Shown piece by piece: positions 14,472 to 22,635 of a DNA stretch of 43,481 bases (position 1 is its first letter; every line of letters starts with the position of its first letter). Origin of the DNA: Thiotrichaceae bacterium (GTDB lineage: Bacteria > Pseudomonadota > Gammaproteobacteria > Thiotrichales > Thiotrichaceae); contig JALSLM010000165.1 of NCBI GenBank assembly GCA_026988295.1, positions 1 to 43,481 on the forward strand, written 5' to 3'. Under the pieces are notes generated by a model. The model did no database searches. It was not told where the DNA came from and was given only the letters and a program-made list of their open reading frames with translations. Position numbers and translations under genes: made by a program.

Positions 14472-15992
14472 GTGAATAACCCTTATTCCAAAATAAACCG
14501 TCGGAACTTTCTTAAATCTGCAATGACAACAGGCTTGCTTTTGCCTGTGTCTTCATCTTTATTAGCAAGAACGAGCATAGCAAAAAGAAATCCTCTTGCT
14601 ATTCCTACTTTAGAAACAGGCACGCGAAAAGCTAATCAAGTCTCTTTTAATCTGAAGATTAATGCATCAAAAACCGCTTTCTTTCAAGGGCTTAATACTC
14701 CTACACTGGGGATAAATCAGAGTTTTCTTGGTCCTGTATTGCGGGCTAAACACGGTGATTATGTCAATATCAATGTGAGCAATCAGATTAATCAAATTAG
14801 TACCTTGCATTGGCATGGTATGACTCTCCCTGCCAATATGGATGGCGGACCTCATCAAGAAATTAAACCTGGAAAAACTTGGAACTCTCGTTTTCAAATT
14901 CGTCAGGGTGCAAGTACACTGTGGTATCACTCACATGCTATGCACCAAACAGGGCCACAGGTTTATTCTGGATTGGCAGGCATGTTTATTCTGGACGATG
15001 AAGCAAGTTTAAATTCTGATCTACCACAAAATTATGGCGTTGATGATATTCCTTGCACGATTCAAGATAGACGCTTTAACCGTGATGGTAGCTTAGCCTA
15101 TAACACTTCTATGCCTGATCACATGATGGGAATGCAAGGTTCGACCATGTTAGTGAATGGCGTGGTAGACCCTGTTTTGTATGCTAAAAGCACATTGTTA
15201 CGCTTGCGTTTGCATAATGGCTCTAATGCACGTACTTATCATTTAGCATTTGATGATAATCGCCCTTTTTATGTCATTGCCAGTGATTGTGGCTTTTTAA
15301 GTCAACCCTTTAAAACCAATCAAATAAGATTAGCAGCTGCTGAACGTGTTGAAATATTGCTTGATGTCTCAGACCGTAAACAAATCATGCTAAAAAGTCT
15401 CGCCAGTACAGGTAACGGTGGTGGCATGATGCCAATGATGCGTATGATGAATAACAGTGCTGAACTAGATATTTTATTAATTGATGCCCGCAAGGCACAG
15501 GCATCTAAGCATAAAATACCTAGTTCATTACCCGTCAGTGCAATTCATCCTGACCCTCGCAAAGCGGTTACTAATCGAAAATTTGAACTTGAAATGGGCA
15601 TGATGCGCGGTGGTCCAATGGGTATGATGCGTGGGGGAGCTAATAATGGTGGTGGTATGTTCCGTATCAATGGAAAATCTATGGATAAAAATCGTATTGA
15701 TTTTCAAGTGAAACGCAATTCCACTGAAATCTGGCATATTAGCAATGCCTCTCCAATGGCGCACCCGTTTCATGTGCATAATGTACAATTTAAAGTACTG
15801 GATCGTAATGGTAAGCGCCCTCACCCATCAGAAACATGCTTAAAAGATACCGTACTAGTCGGTCCTGGTGAAACAGTACGCATAGTAATGAGCTTTCCTG
15901 AGTATTCAGATGCAAATATTCCTTATATGTACCACTGTCATATTCTTGAACATGAAGATCAGGGCATGATGGGGCAATTTGTGGTGGTTTAA
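14472..15992 (+). CDS. Multicopper oxidase, CueO-like, Tat-exported
   Basis: 506 residues starting at GTG (14472) behind AAGGA. A twin-arginine signal (NRRNFLKSAM) exports the folded copper protein. All four copper-binding motifs are present: TLHWHGMTLPANMDGG, LWYHSHAM, HPFHVHNVQF and YMYHCHILEHEDQGMM, including the type 1 Cys, His and Met. Two Met-rich patches (GGGMMPMMRMMNN near residue 320 and MMRGGPMGMMRGG near 380) recall the CueO methionine-rich insert that binds Cu(I). The likely role is periplasmic Cu(I) oxidation and copper tolerance; oxidation of other metals or phenols cannot be excluded. A second multicopper oxidase follows after 73 bases. Confidence 0.92.
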   Translation: MNNPYSKINRRNFLKSAMTTGLLLPVSSSLLARTSIAKRNPLAIPTLETGTRKANQVSFNLKINASKTAFFQGLNTPTLGINQSFLGPVLRAKHGDYVNINVSNQINQISTLHWHGMTLPANMDGGPHQEIKPGKTWNSRFQIRQGASTLWYHSHAMHQTGPQVYSGLAGMFILDDEASLNSDLPQNYGVDDIPCTIQDRRFNRDGSLAYNTSMPDHMMGMQGSTMLVNGVVDPVLYAKSTLLRLRLHNGSNARTYHLAFDDNRPFYVIASDCGFLSQPFKTNQIRLAAAERVEILLDVSDRKQIMLKSLASTGNGGGMMPMMRMMNNSAELDILLIDARKAQASKHKIPSSLPVSAIHPDPRKAVTNRKFELEMGMMRGGPMGMMRGGANNGGGMFRINGKSMDKNRIDFQVKRNSTEIWHISNASPMAHPFHVHNVQFKVLDRNGKRPHPSETCLKDTVLVGPGETVRIVMSFPEYSDANIPYMYHCHILEHEDQGMMGQFVVV

Positions 15993-16065
15993 TAAGCTCA
16001 AACTGCCCTATCCCCAACCCTCTCTTTATCAGGAGAGGGTAATTAATAACACAATAAGGAATAAA

Positions 16066-17475
16066 ATGAATAGAAGACAATTTTTATCAAGCTCTATCGC
16101 AGCAACACTCGGTTTATCAGCCTGTGGCGGTTCATCCAGTAGTAGCAATGGTGGCGGTGGCAATACATCATTTAAACGTCCATTTTTTATACCTGAAGAA
16201 TTAACAGGCAACCTACAAAATGGACGAATGCAATATAACCTCACTTTGAAAACAGGGCTTAGTCGATTTCTAGACAACAACATAAATACAGCGACTTGGG
16301 GCATTAACGGCAAATTTCTTGGCCCTACTTTACGCTTAAAAAATGGGGATTCTGTCGATATTCATTATCAAAACACCTTACCCGAAGCAACCACCATACA
16401 CGGACATGGAATGCACGTACCTGCTAATATGGATGGCGGGGTGCATCAAATTATACCCGCTGGACAAACTTGGACGAGTTCGTACACAGTAAATCAACAT
16501 GCCTCAACTAATTGGTATCACCCACATCTTATGGGGAAAACAGCAGAGCATGTCATGCACGGTTTGGCAGGGCTAATTATTATTGATGATAGCAATACTG
16601 AAACACTTGACTTGCCCAAACAGTATGGTGTTGATGATATACCCGTTATCGTACAGGATCGTCGTTTTAATGCAGATGGATCATTTGATTACAATCCGAG
16701 TCGGCGTGAAATTATGCACGGTTGGAAAGGAGATACTTATTTAGTCAATGGCGTGATTAAGCCCTATCTTGAACTGGAAGCCAAACAAATTCGTTTTAGA
16801 ATCTTAAATGGCTCAAATGCACGTATTTATAATTTTGCCTTTGCATCAGGTCGCTCATTCAAGCAAATAGCGACTGATAACGCCTTATTAGAAACACCAG
16901 TTGAGCTAACTCAGCTACGTTTAAGCCCTGCCGAACGAGCTGAAATTGTGGTTGATTTTTCTGATGCCAAGGGCAAGAATGATATTTTTATTGATTCAGC
17001 AAGCAATGCAGAACTATTTAAAGTCAATATCAAAAATCAAGATGCGAGCAATATCACTCAATTACCCAATAGCCTAATTACTTTAGCGCAACTCAACCCA
17101 GCAGATGCGGTGAATACACGCTCCTTTACTCTATCAGGTCGTAGAGGCCAGTTAGTGATTAATGGGCAATCAATGAATAAGACGGTTATTAACGAAAGCA
17201 TCCCCATTAATAATATAGAAATTTGGGAAATCACCAATGCAATGGGCATGGATCATAACTTTCATATTCACGCAACACACTTTCAACTACTAGAACGAAA
17301 TGGAAGTGCAAATGCGGTAGCCGCCAATGAACGTGGCTATAAAGATACTGTTTATATTCCACCTAGAGAATCTGTAAAAGTTATTTTAAAAATGACCGAT
17401 TATGCCGATACAACAAAACCTTATATGTACCACTGCCATATTCTCGAACATGAAGATGCAGGCATGATGGGATAG
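16066..17475 (+). CDS. Multicopper oxidase, Tat lipoprotein, ending at a premature amber codon
   Basis: 469 residues from the ATG at 16066 (AAGGA just upstream; an earlier in-frame ATG at 15979 lies inside the preceding gene and is unlikely). A Tat signal (NRRQFLSSS) is combined with a lipobox LGLSAC-GG, predicting a lipid-anchored oxidase, then a Ser/Gly linker. The copper motifs TIHGHGMHVPANMDGG, NWYHPHLM, MDHNFHIHATHF and YMYHCHILEHEDAGMM are intact. One His of the first motif pair reads HGHG rather than HWHG. It lacks the Met-rich inserts of its neighbour. The frame stops with TAG exactly where the neighbour has Gln, and the next four codons (F-V-V-V, then TAG) match the neighbour's C-terminus. 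All copper ligands precede the stop, so the product may still work. Confidence 0.85.
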   Translation: MNRRQFLSSSIAATLGLSACGGSSSSSNGGGGNTSFKRPFFIPEELTGNLQNGRMQYNLTLKTGLSRFLDNNINTATWGINGKFLGPTLRLKNGDSVDIHYQNTLPEATTIHGHGMHVPANMDGGVHQIIPAGQTWTSSYTVNQHASTNWYHPHLMGKTAEHVMHGLAGLIIIDDSNTETLDLPKQYGVDDIPVIVQDRRFNADGSFDYNPSRREIMHGWKGDTYLVNGVIKPYLELEAKQIRFRILNGSNARIYNFAFASGRSFKQIATDNALLETPVELTQLRLSPAERAEIVVDFSDAKGKNDIFIDSASNAELFKVNIKNQDASNITQLPNSLITLAQLNPADAVNTRSFTLSGRRGQLVINGQSMNKTVINESIPINNIEIWEITNAMGMDHNFHIHATHFQLLERNGSANAVAANERGYKDTVYIPPRESVKVILKMTDYADTTKPYMYHCHILEHEDAGMMG

Positions 17476-17550
17476 TTTGTGGTGGTTTAGATTGTTCTAA
17501 TTTCAATTTGACTCCCAAGTGCTACCTAAGTCTTAATCCTTATTAGCCAA

Positions 17551-17586
17551 TTATAAAAAATATGTAAAAAAAGGGGGGGATGGGTA
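17551..17586 (+). repeat. G-tract repeat, copy 9 (G7)
   Basis: TATAAAAAATATGTAAAAAAA, G7, ATGGGTA; close to consensus. It lies 76 bases after the second multicopper oxidase. Nothing is recognised in 17587-17681. Confidence 0.85.
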
Positions 17587-17681
17587 GTGTAGTATCGCTA
17601 TCAAATCCTTGAACGAGATGTGGAGTTAGGTGTAGGGAGCTACTACAAAAAAACTTGACCATTACAGCTTGAAATCACTCC

Positions 17682-17708
17682 AAACTGTCAGCAAAGTGAC
17701 AGTTTTTA
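17682..17708 (+). terminator. Rho-independent terminator candidate
   Basis: AAACTGTCA (17682-17690), loop GCAAAG, TGACAGTTT (17697-17705), followed by TTATA. A perfect 9-bp stem running into a T-tract, about 200 bases past the multicopper oxidase. Confidence 0.65.
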
Positions 17709-17842
17709 TATTAACTTTCAGTCAGAATAACCCATGTAAAAAATAGCTTGAATAGTAAACATGCGCACATACTCTTGATATTAGAAATAATTAGAGCTAG
17801 AACGATGTACTAAATAACTTCCCTATTCTAACTTGCAACCAA

Positions 17843-17867
17843 AAGGGCTGGTCAATGATCAGCCCTT
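17843..17867. promoter_or_regulatory. Hairpin in the leader of trxC
   Basis: AAGGGCTGGTC, loop AAT, GATCAGCCCTT: an 11-bp stem with one G-T pair, ending 19 bases before the trxC start. It could be an attenuator-like structure or the end of a divergent transcript (TTTT follows on the minus strand). Confidence 0.5.
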
Positions 17868-17886
17868 ATAATATGAGAGCTTTAAA

Positions 17887-18321
17887 ATGAGTGATAAAAA
17901 ACATATTGTCTGTCCGCACTGTGCGGCAGTAAACCGAATTCCTTCAACTCGACTGGATGATAAACCTAAATGTGGAAAATGCAAAAAATCATTATTCACA
18001 GGTCATCCTATTGAATTAACTGATCAAAGTTTTTCTAAATTTATTGCTAAAAGTGATCTACCTGTAGTGGTTGATTTTTGGGCAGAATGGTGTGGTCCGT
18101 GTAAAATGATGGCACCTGCATTTGCTGAGGCGAGTACAAAACTTGAACCCAATGTGATTCTGGCAAAACTTAATACCGAAGTTGCACAACAAACGGCAGC
18201 ACAGTTTGGCATTCGTAGTATTCCAAGCATTATCATGTTTAAAAATGGTAAAGAAGTTTCTAGGCAGGCTGGAGCATTGAATACACAACAAATAATACAG
18301 TGGGCACAATCTAATTATTAA
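17887..18321 (+). CDS. trxC: Thioredoxin 2 (TrxC)
   Basis: 144 residues. The N-terminal zinc ribbon has two CxxC pairs (CPHC at 9-12, CGKC at 29-32), the feature that separates TrxC from TrxA. The thioredoxin domain has the active site FWAEWCGPCKMM (C69, C72) and cis-Pro in RSIPS. The protein reduces cytoplasmic disulfides, and the zinc ribbon makes it responsive to oxidative stress. The gene stands alone downstream of the copper oxidases. Confidence 0.95.
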   Translation: MSDKKHIVCPHCAAVNRIPSTRLDDKPKCGKCKKSLFTGHPIELTDQSFSKFIAKSDLPVVVDFWAEWCGPCKMMAPAFAEASTKLEPNVILAKLNTEVAQQTAAQFGIRSIPSIIMFKNGKEVSRQAGALNTQQIIQWAQSNY

Positions 18322-18369
18322 TATCTTAGAAACGTGTAAACATATACAGAAATACTGATTTAAACTATT

Positions 18370-18583
18370 TCCTGAATCTGTAAGCTCACTACGATACAAG
18401 ACACAAGCTATTGATTCATCAGAGGTTTAAAAAATACCTGCTTAACCTAAGGGTGAAGCTAAGATTTAGTGAGCTTCCCATCTGCGCTAGCAGATGGTGA
18501 ACTCAATTATGCAGAGCTTTTTAAATCCCGTGCTAAACCAATATTTTACGCCCTGTTATCCGCATTGACCTCGCGGATTCAGG
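18370..18583. repeat. ACCTGAATCCGTGAG-type palindromic element, copy E (long form, opposite orientation)
   Basis: Starts CCTGAATCTGTAAG and ends CTCGCGGATTCAGGT. The nested palindrome reads CCATCTGCGCTAGCAGATGG. Compared with copies D, F and G the asymmetric centre is inverted. It fills the gap between trxC and cbpA. Confidence 0.88.
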
Positions 18584-18612
18584 TATTTCTGAACAAAGTT
18601 TGAGAAAACGAT

Positions 18613-19575
18613 ATGGAATATAAAGATTACTACAAAATACTCGGTGTCAAAAAAAATGCCACACAAGATGAGATTAAACGCTCATACCGTAAATTAGCGC
18701 GTAAATTTCACCCTGATGTAAGTAAAGAAACAGATGCTGAAGTAAAGTTTAAAGAGCTTGGCGAAGCCTACGAAGTATTAAAAGACCCTGAAAAACGTGA
18801 AGCCTATAATCAATTAGGTAGCAATTGGAAAGCAGGACAGAGCGGCTTTAAGCCACCACCAGATTGGGAGCAAAATTTTGACTTTAGCGGTGGTGGCTAT
18901 ACCCAAGGAAGCACACATGATTACAGTAGTTTTTTCGAAGATTTATTTGGTGGTAGTCGCGGTGCTACATACCATTCTTCAGCTGGTTCAAATCAGGGTG
19001 GGTTTCAATCAAAAGGTGAGAATATACGTGCCAGAGTTATGATTGATCTTGAAGATTCCTTTAATGGCTCAACACAAAGCCTAAGCTTACAATCCCCCGA
19101 GATTAATGAGCAAGGGCAAGTGCTTAATAAGCAACGCACACTCAAAGTTAAAATTCCTAAAGGAGTAAAAGAGGGTCAAACTATTCGCCTTGCTAAACAG
19201 GGTAACCCAGGTATTGGTGGAGGCGAGCGCGGGGATTTATTATTAGAAATTGCTTTTAACCCACATAAACTTTATACACTTGATGGTAAAGATATTTACC
19301 TTAATGTCCCTGTAGCCCCGTGGGAAGCAACCTTAGGCACTAAAATCAATGTACCCACACCAGATGGTAAAAAAATTGGAATGAAAGTCCCCCCAGATTC
19401 ACAGCAGGGGCGTAAATTACGTTTAAAAGGAAAAGGCTTGCCAGGTAAAAATGCAGGTGACTTTTATGTTGTATTACAAGTAGCTTTACCACCATCTTCT
19501 AACACTAAAGTGAAAGAACTTAATGAAAAAATGCGTGATGAAATTGATTTTAATCCACGTAGTTATTTATTTTAA
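18613..19575 (+). CDS. cbpA: CbpA, DnaJ-like co-chaperone
   Basis: 320 residues: a J domain (1-70) with HPD at 33-35, a Gly/Phe/Ser-rich linker (about 75-130), then the two beta-sandwich substrate-binding domains (CTD I and II) without the zinc-finger domain of DnaJ. This is the CbpA layout. The family stimulates DnaK ATPase. It is followed 13 bases later by the CbpM-type modulator gene, so the two are co-transcribed. The end KVKELNEKMRDEIDFNPR is typical of the family. Confidence 0.92.
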   Translation: MEYKDYYKILGVKKNATQDEIKRSYRKLARKFHPDVSKETDAEVKFKELGEAYEVLKDPEKREAYNQLGSNWKAGQSGFKPPPDWEQNFDFSGGGYTQGSTHDYSSFFEDLFGGSRGATYHSSAGSNQGGFQSKGENIRARVMIDLEDSFNGSTQSLSLQSPEINEQGQVLNKQRTLKVKIPKGVKEGQTIRLAKQGNPGIGGGERGDLLLEIAFNPHKLYTLDGKDIYLNVPVAPWEATLGTKINVPTPDGKKIGMKVPPDSQQGRKLRLKGKGLPGKNAGDFYVVLQVALPPSSNTKVKELNEKMRDEIDFNPRSYLF

Positions 19576-19588
19576 AGGAAGAATTTAG

Positions 19589-19933
19589 ATGAATAGTAAA
19601 AAAGTATCTATTGTATCAGGGTATATTTTGGAAGAAGAATCCGTACTAACACTCGCTGAATTCTGCCAGACTTTCAAAGCCCCTGCTGAAACTATTATTC
19701 GTATGGTTGACTATGGAGTCATCACGCCTATTGAAAAAAACAAAGATGAGGAAAGCACAGCTGGAGGAAATACAAGCCGACACTGGAGCTTCCATCGTAG
19801 CGCATTAATCCGAGCAGACAAAGCCTTACGACTTAAATATGACCTAGGCATTAACCTTGCTGGAGCAGCCTTGGCATTAGACTTACTGGATGAAATTCAA
19901 AACCTGAGGACAAAGCTTAATCAAGTAAGATAA
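19589..19933 (+). CDS. cbpM: CbpM-type chaperone modulator
   Basis: 114 residues, MerR-HTH-like fold: LAEFCQTFKAPAETIIRMVDYGVITP and the later ALRLKYDLGINLAGAALALDLLDEI helix. CbpM binds the J domain of CbpA and prevents its interaction with DnaK. It lies directly after cbpA behind AAGGAAGAATTTAG. The length is slightly above the E. coli protein (101 residues). Confidence 0.9.
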   Translation: MNSKKVSIVSGYILEEESVLTLAEFCQTFKAPAETIIRMVDYGVITPIEKNKDEESTAGGNTSRHWSFHRSALIRADKALRLKYDLGINLAGAALALDLLDEIQNLRTKLNQVR

Positions 19934-19957
19934 TAATTACAATAATAGAAAAGCAAA

Positions 19958-19988
19958 GACAAATAATAAGGGTGACTTATTATTTGTC
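19958..19988 (+). terminator. Perfect 13-bp hairpin after cbpM, probable terminator
   Basis: GACAAATAATAAG, loop GGTGA, CTTATTATTTGTC. It is AT-rich with no U-tract after it, so termination is likely but not certain. Confidence 0.5.
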
Positions 19989-20089
19989 TCGTCCCTTAAT
20001 CCATTAATGAGTATCATAGTATTAATATAATCATAAAATTTAAGCTATAGTAAGTGTTATCAATGCTTAAAGTCTTCAGTGAGAGAATA

Positions 20090-21103
20090 ATGACAAATAA
20101 TTCAGCCAGCACACCAAAACTAATAGACCGTTTTGGTCGTCAAGTGACCTATGTACGTCTTTCAGTAACTGACCGCTGTGATCTTCGCTGTGTTTATTGT
20201 ATGTCGGATGATATGCAGTTTCTGCCTCGCGCTCAATTATTAACGCTTGAAGAAATCAATCGAATTGGCAAGGCTTTTGTTGATTTAGGGGTAAATAAAA
20301 TTCGCGTTACAGGCGGAGAGCCACTCACGCGCCGTAGTATTCTCACCGTCTTCAAATCACTAGGGCAGCTCAATGGTTTAGATGACCTCACCATTACCAC
20401 TAATGGCACATTGCTCGAAAAATATGCCCAGCCACTTAAAGATGCAGGTGTGACTCGTATTAATATCAGCCTTGATACCCTCAAAGCAGAGCGTTTTAAA
20501 AAAATCACCCGCATTGGCAAGCTCGATAAAACACTCAAAGGCATTGATGCCGCTTTAAACGCAGGGTTTCAGCGTATTAAGCTAAATACCGTGATTATGA
20601 AAAATCATAACGATGATGAAATCATGGATCTAATTAACTTTGTGCGAGAGCATGATATGGACATCAGCTTTATTGAAGAAATGCCTCTCGGCATTATGGC
20701 GGATGATAGTGACCGAGTGGCAACCTACTATTCTAGTGACCAGATTCTAGCAGATATTAATAAACACCATGAATTAATTAGCACTACAGAAAAAACAGGT
20801 GGTCCAGCAAACTATTATCGCTTTAAAGACAGTAACAGCCGTATTGGTTTTATCTCGCCCCACTCACATAACTTTTGTGATACTTGCAACCGTGTCAGAG
20901 TCACCTCTGAAGGCATGTTGCTATTATGCCTTGGGCAAGAACACTCGATTGACCTACGCCACATTGTAAGAGCACATCCAACAGATGATGCAATCTTACG
21001 TCAAGCAATTATAGATTCTATGCAACTCAAACCCGAAGGGCATGACTTTAACTTAAATGAACAGCCGATTATTATGCGGCACATGAGTTCTACAGGGGGC
21101 TGA
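20090..21103 (+). CDS. moaA: MoaA, GTP 3',8-cyclase (molybdenum cofactor biosynthesis)
   Basis: 337 residues from the ATG at 20090, preceded by GAGAG. The upstream in-frame GTG at 20054 would add twelve residues not typical of the family. It has LIDRFGRQVTYVRLSVTDRC, the radical-SAM CxxxCxxC (C30, C34, C37), a GGEPL motif, the second Fe-S site FCDTCNRVRVTSEGMLLLC, and the essential C-terminal Gly-Gly (SSTGG). The enzyme makes 3',8-cyclo-H2-GTP with S-adenosylmethionine in the first step of molybdopterin synthesis. No other moa gene is adjacent, so the gene is separated from the usual cluster. Confidence 0.97.
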   Translation: MTNNSASTPKLIDRFGRQVTYVRLSVTDRCDLRCVYCMSDDMQFLPRAQLLTLEEINRIGKAFVDLGVNKIRVTGGEPLTRRSILTVFKSLGQLNGLDDLTITTNGTLLEKYAQPLKDAGVTRINISLDTLKAERFKKITRIGKLDKTLKGIDAALNAGFQRIKLNTVIMKNHNDDEIMDLINFVREHDMDISFIEEMPLGIMADDSDRVATYYSSDQILADINKHHELISTTEKTGGPANYYRFKDSNSRIGFISPHSHNFCDTCNRVRVTSEGMLLLCLGQEHSIDLRHIVRAHPTDDAILRQAIIDSMQLKPEGHDFNLNEQPIIMRHMSSTGG

Positions 21104-21168
21104 ATAACTTTAATACTTCAGCAAACTTGTATTGACGAGTTCAGAACAAGCTGTGTAGATATGTACAA

Positions 21169-21200
21169 TACCCATCCTCCCCTTTTTTTGCATTTTTTAT
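21169..21200 (-). repeat. G-tract repeat, copy 10 (interrupted tract)
   Basis: On the minus strand ATAAAAAATGCAAAAAAA, GGGGAGG, ATGGGTA. One A interrupts the G tract. It faces copy 11 across 136 bases, so the two form a long inverted repeat. Confidence 0.82.
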
Positions 21201-21259
21201 AATAACAAAATAAAAAGTAAACCAGCAATACCATACTAATCGCTTTACCTCAACATACC

Positions 21260-21316
21260 GTGGCTGAGGTTTTCCCGCATACATCTCTGTTATATTAAGC
21301 TTCGTGCCTCAGCCAC
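21260..21316. other. Inverted repeat GTGGCTGAGG...CCTCAGCCAC between two facing G-tract repeats
   Basis: Perfect 10-bp arms (21260-21269 and 21307-21316) with a 37-base loop. Nested inside the inverted pair of G-tract repeats, copies 10 and 11. The whole 309-base gap between moaA and the Trm112 gene is therefore one nested inverted structure. No gene is seen in it. Confidence 0.7.
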
Positions 21317-21336
21317 AATCTACTCTGATTCCTCTA

Positions 21337-21371
21337 TATGACAAAATATGTAAAAAAAGGGGGGGATGGGT
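21337..21371 (+). repeat. G-tract repeat, copy 11 (G7)
   Basis: ACAAAATATGTAAAAAAA, G7, ATGGGTT. It ends 41 bases upstream of the Trm112-like gene, in its presumed promoter or leader. Confidence 0.85.
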
Positions 21372-21412
21372 TAGTATAAGTAGATTATTAAATTTACTCT
21401 GGATTACTCTTA

Positions 21413-21595
21413 ATGGATAGAAAATTACTCGATATCTTGGTCTGCCCTGTAACTAAAGGACCATTGGTCTATGATAAGAAAAATAAGGAACTGATCTCCC
21501 GCTCAGCGCGCCTTGCCTACCCCATTAAAGATGGTATTCCTGTCATGCTGGAAGAAGATGCTCGACAACTTACTGCGGAAGAAGTTGAACGATGA
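21413..21595 (+). CDS. Trm112/YcaR family small protein
   Basis: 60 residues: [18 protein letters not shown] at the start and the [18 protein letters not shown] signature. This is the Trm112p-like (UPF0434, YcaR) family commonly found directly before kdsB. The CP..K site is reduced relative to zinc-binding eukaryotic Trm112. It overlaps kdsB by four bases (ATGA), indicating translational coupling. The molecular role is not established. Confidence 0.9.
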   Translation: MDRKLLDILVCPVTKGPLVYDKKNKELISRSARLAYPIKDGIPVMLEEDARQLTAEEVER

Positions 21596-22356
21596 GCAAG
21601 ACTGTTCTGATCATTCCTTCTCGTTATGCATCAACCCGTCTACCAGGGAAGCCATTACGCTTGATTGCAGGAAAACCCATGATTCAGCATGTGTTTGAAC
21701 GTGCACAAGAAGCTGCAACAAAGTTACATTTTGAAGAAATTATTATTGCCACTGATGATGAGCGCATAAAAGCGACCTGTGAGTCTTTTGGTGCGACAGT
21801 TTGCATGACATCTAACACACATAAAACAGGCAGTGATAGGCTTGCAGAAGTGGTTATGATGCGAGGTTGGGCTGATGACACAATTATTGTTAATTTGCAG
21901 GGTGATGAGCCACTGACCCCAACATCTATTCTCAAGCAGGTTGCTGATAATTTAGCAGAACATAGTGATGCATCGATAGCCACACTGGCAACACCTCTCA
22001 ATCATGATAATGAATATAATGATGTCAATATTGTAAAGGTTGTTACTAATAAAAACGGCATGGCACTTTATTTTAGTCGCGCATCAATTCCATTTCAGCG
22101 AGATGAGGAATATCCTGTGAGAGATTTCGCATTACGCCATATTGGTGTGTATGCCTATCGAGCAGGATATTTAAAAAAGTTTACCCAAATGGATGCCTGT
22201 GATATTGAAAAGCTAGAAAAGCTAGAACAACTTCGCGCAATGTGGCACGGTGCTAAAATTCATGTTGCCATAGCGCATGAATTACCCGGTCATGGTGTTG
22301 ATACCGAAGCTGATCTTAAGGCAGTAGAAAGAATATTAAACAATAGCAAGATTTAA
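21592..22356 (+). CDS. kdsB: KdsB, 3-deoxy-manno-octulosonate cytidylyltransferase
   Basis: 254 residues of the usual length. [16 protein letters not shown] is the nucleotide-binding start, [10 protein letters not shown] the metal/CTP-binding motif, and [13 protein letters not shown] the C-terminal signature. It activates Kdo as CMP-Kdo for lipopolysaccharide core assembly in the cytoplasm, confirming a Gram-negative host. It is coupled to the Trm112-like gene by a four-base overlap. Confidence 0.97.
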   Translation: MSKTVLIIPSRYASTRLPGKPLRLIAGKPMIQHVFERAQEAATKLHFEEIIIATDDERIKATCESFGATVCMTSNTHKTGSDRLAEVVMMRGWADDTIIVNLQGDEPLTPTSILKQVADNLAEHSDASIATLATPLNHDNEYNDVNIVKVVTNKNGMALYFSRASIPFQRDEEYPVRDFALRHIGVYAYRAGYLKKFTQMDACDIEKLEKLEQLRAMWHGAKIHVAIAHELPGHGVDTEADLKAVERILNNSKI

Positions 22357-22395
22357 TCAAAAACTCAGTAGTAAGAGTAGTAAATTAAACCTATG

Positions 22396-22475
22396 CTTTG
22401 TAGTAATCTGTCGGATTACGCTATCACTAATCTAGCACTCCATTAACATTGGTTTGATGGAGTGCTAGCCTACAA
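22396..22475. repeat. Nested palindrome (TTTGTAG...CTACAAA) of the TGTCGGATTACGC type
   Basis: Outer arms TTTGTAG/CTACAAA, an inner hairpin GTAATC-TGTC-GGATTAC, and a second perfect 12-bp hairpin CTAGCACTCCAT/ATGGAGTGCTAG (22432-22443 with 22457-22468). It resembles intergenic palindromes widespread in bacteria that contain GTCGGATTACGC. It lies between kdsB and the pit remnant. No other content is seen in 22476-22620. Confidence 0.65.
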
Positions 22476-22635
22476 AAATACAGATTTAACCCACCACCCC
22501 AAAATTTATAATATCAGTCATTCTTGTACAGTATTTTGTTTTACACTTGCTTGAAATAAGACTATTTTACTTGTGTATCACTTTATTTTGACACTTTTAG
22601 TAGCAGCTGTAGTATCCCAAAAAAAAGGAAAAGTT

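Noticed and set aside
15979-16065. An earlier start (15979) for the second multicopper oxidase
   Set aside because: It would begin inside the preceding gene and place 29 unrelated residues before the Tat motif; the ATG at 16066 has a ribosome binding site.
17473-17475. Genetic code change with TAG as a sense codon
   Set aside because: Only two cases, one in a gene that also has frameshifts, and TAG is used as an ordinary stop for the HupE-like gene.
20054-20089. GTG start at 20054 for moaA
   Set aside because: The added residues are not typical of MoaA and the ATG at 20090 has a GAGAG ribosome binding site.
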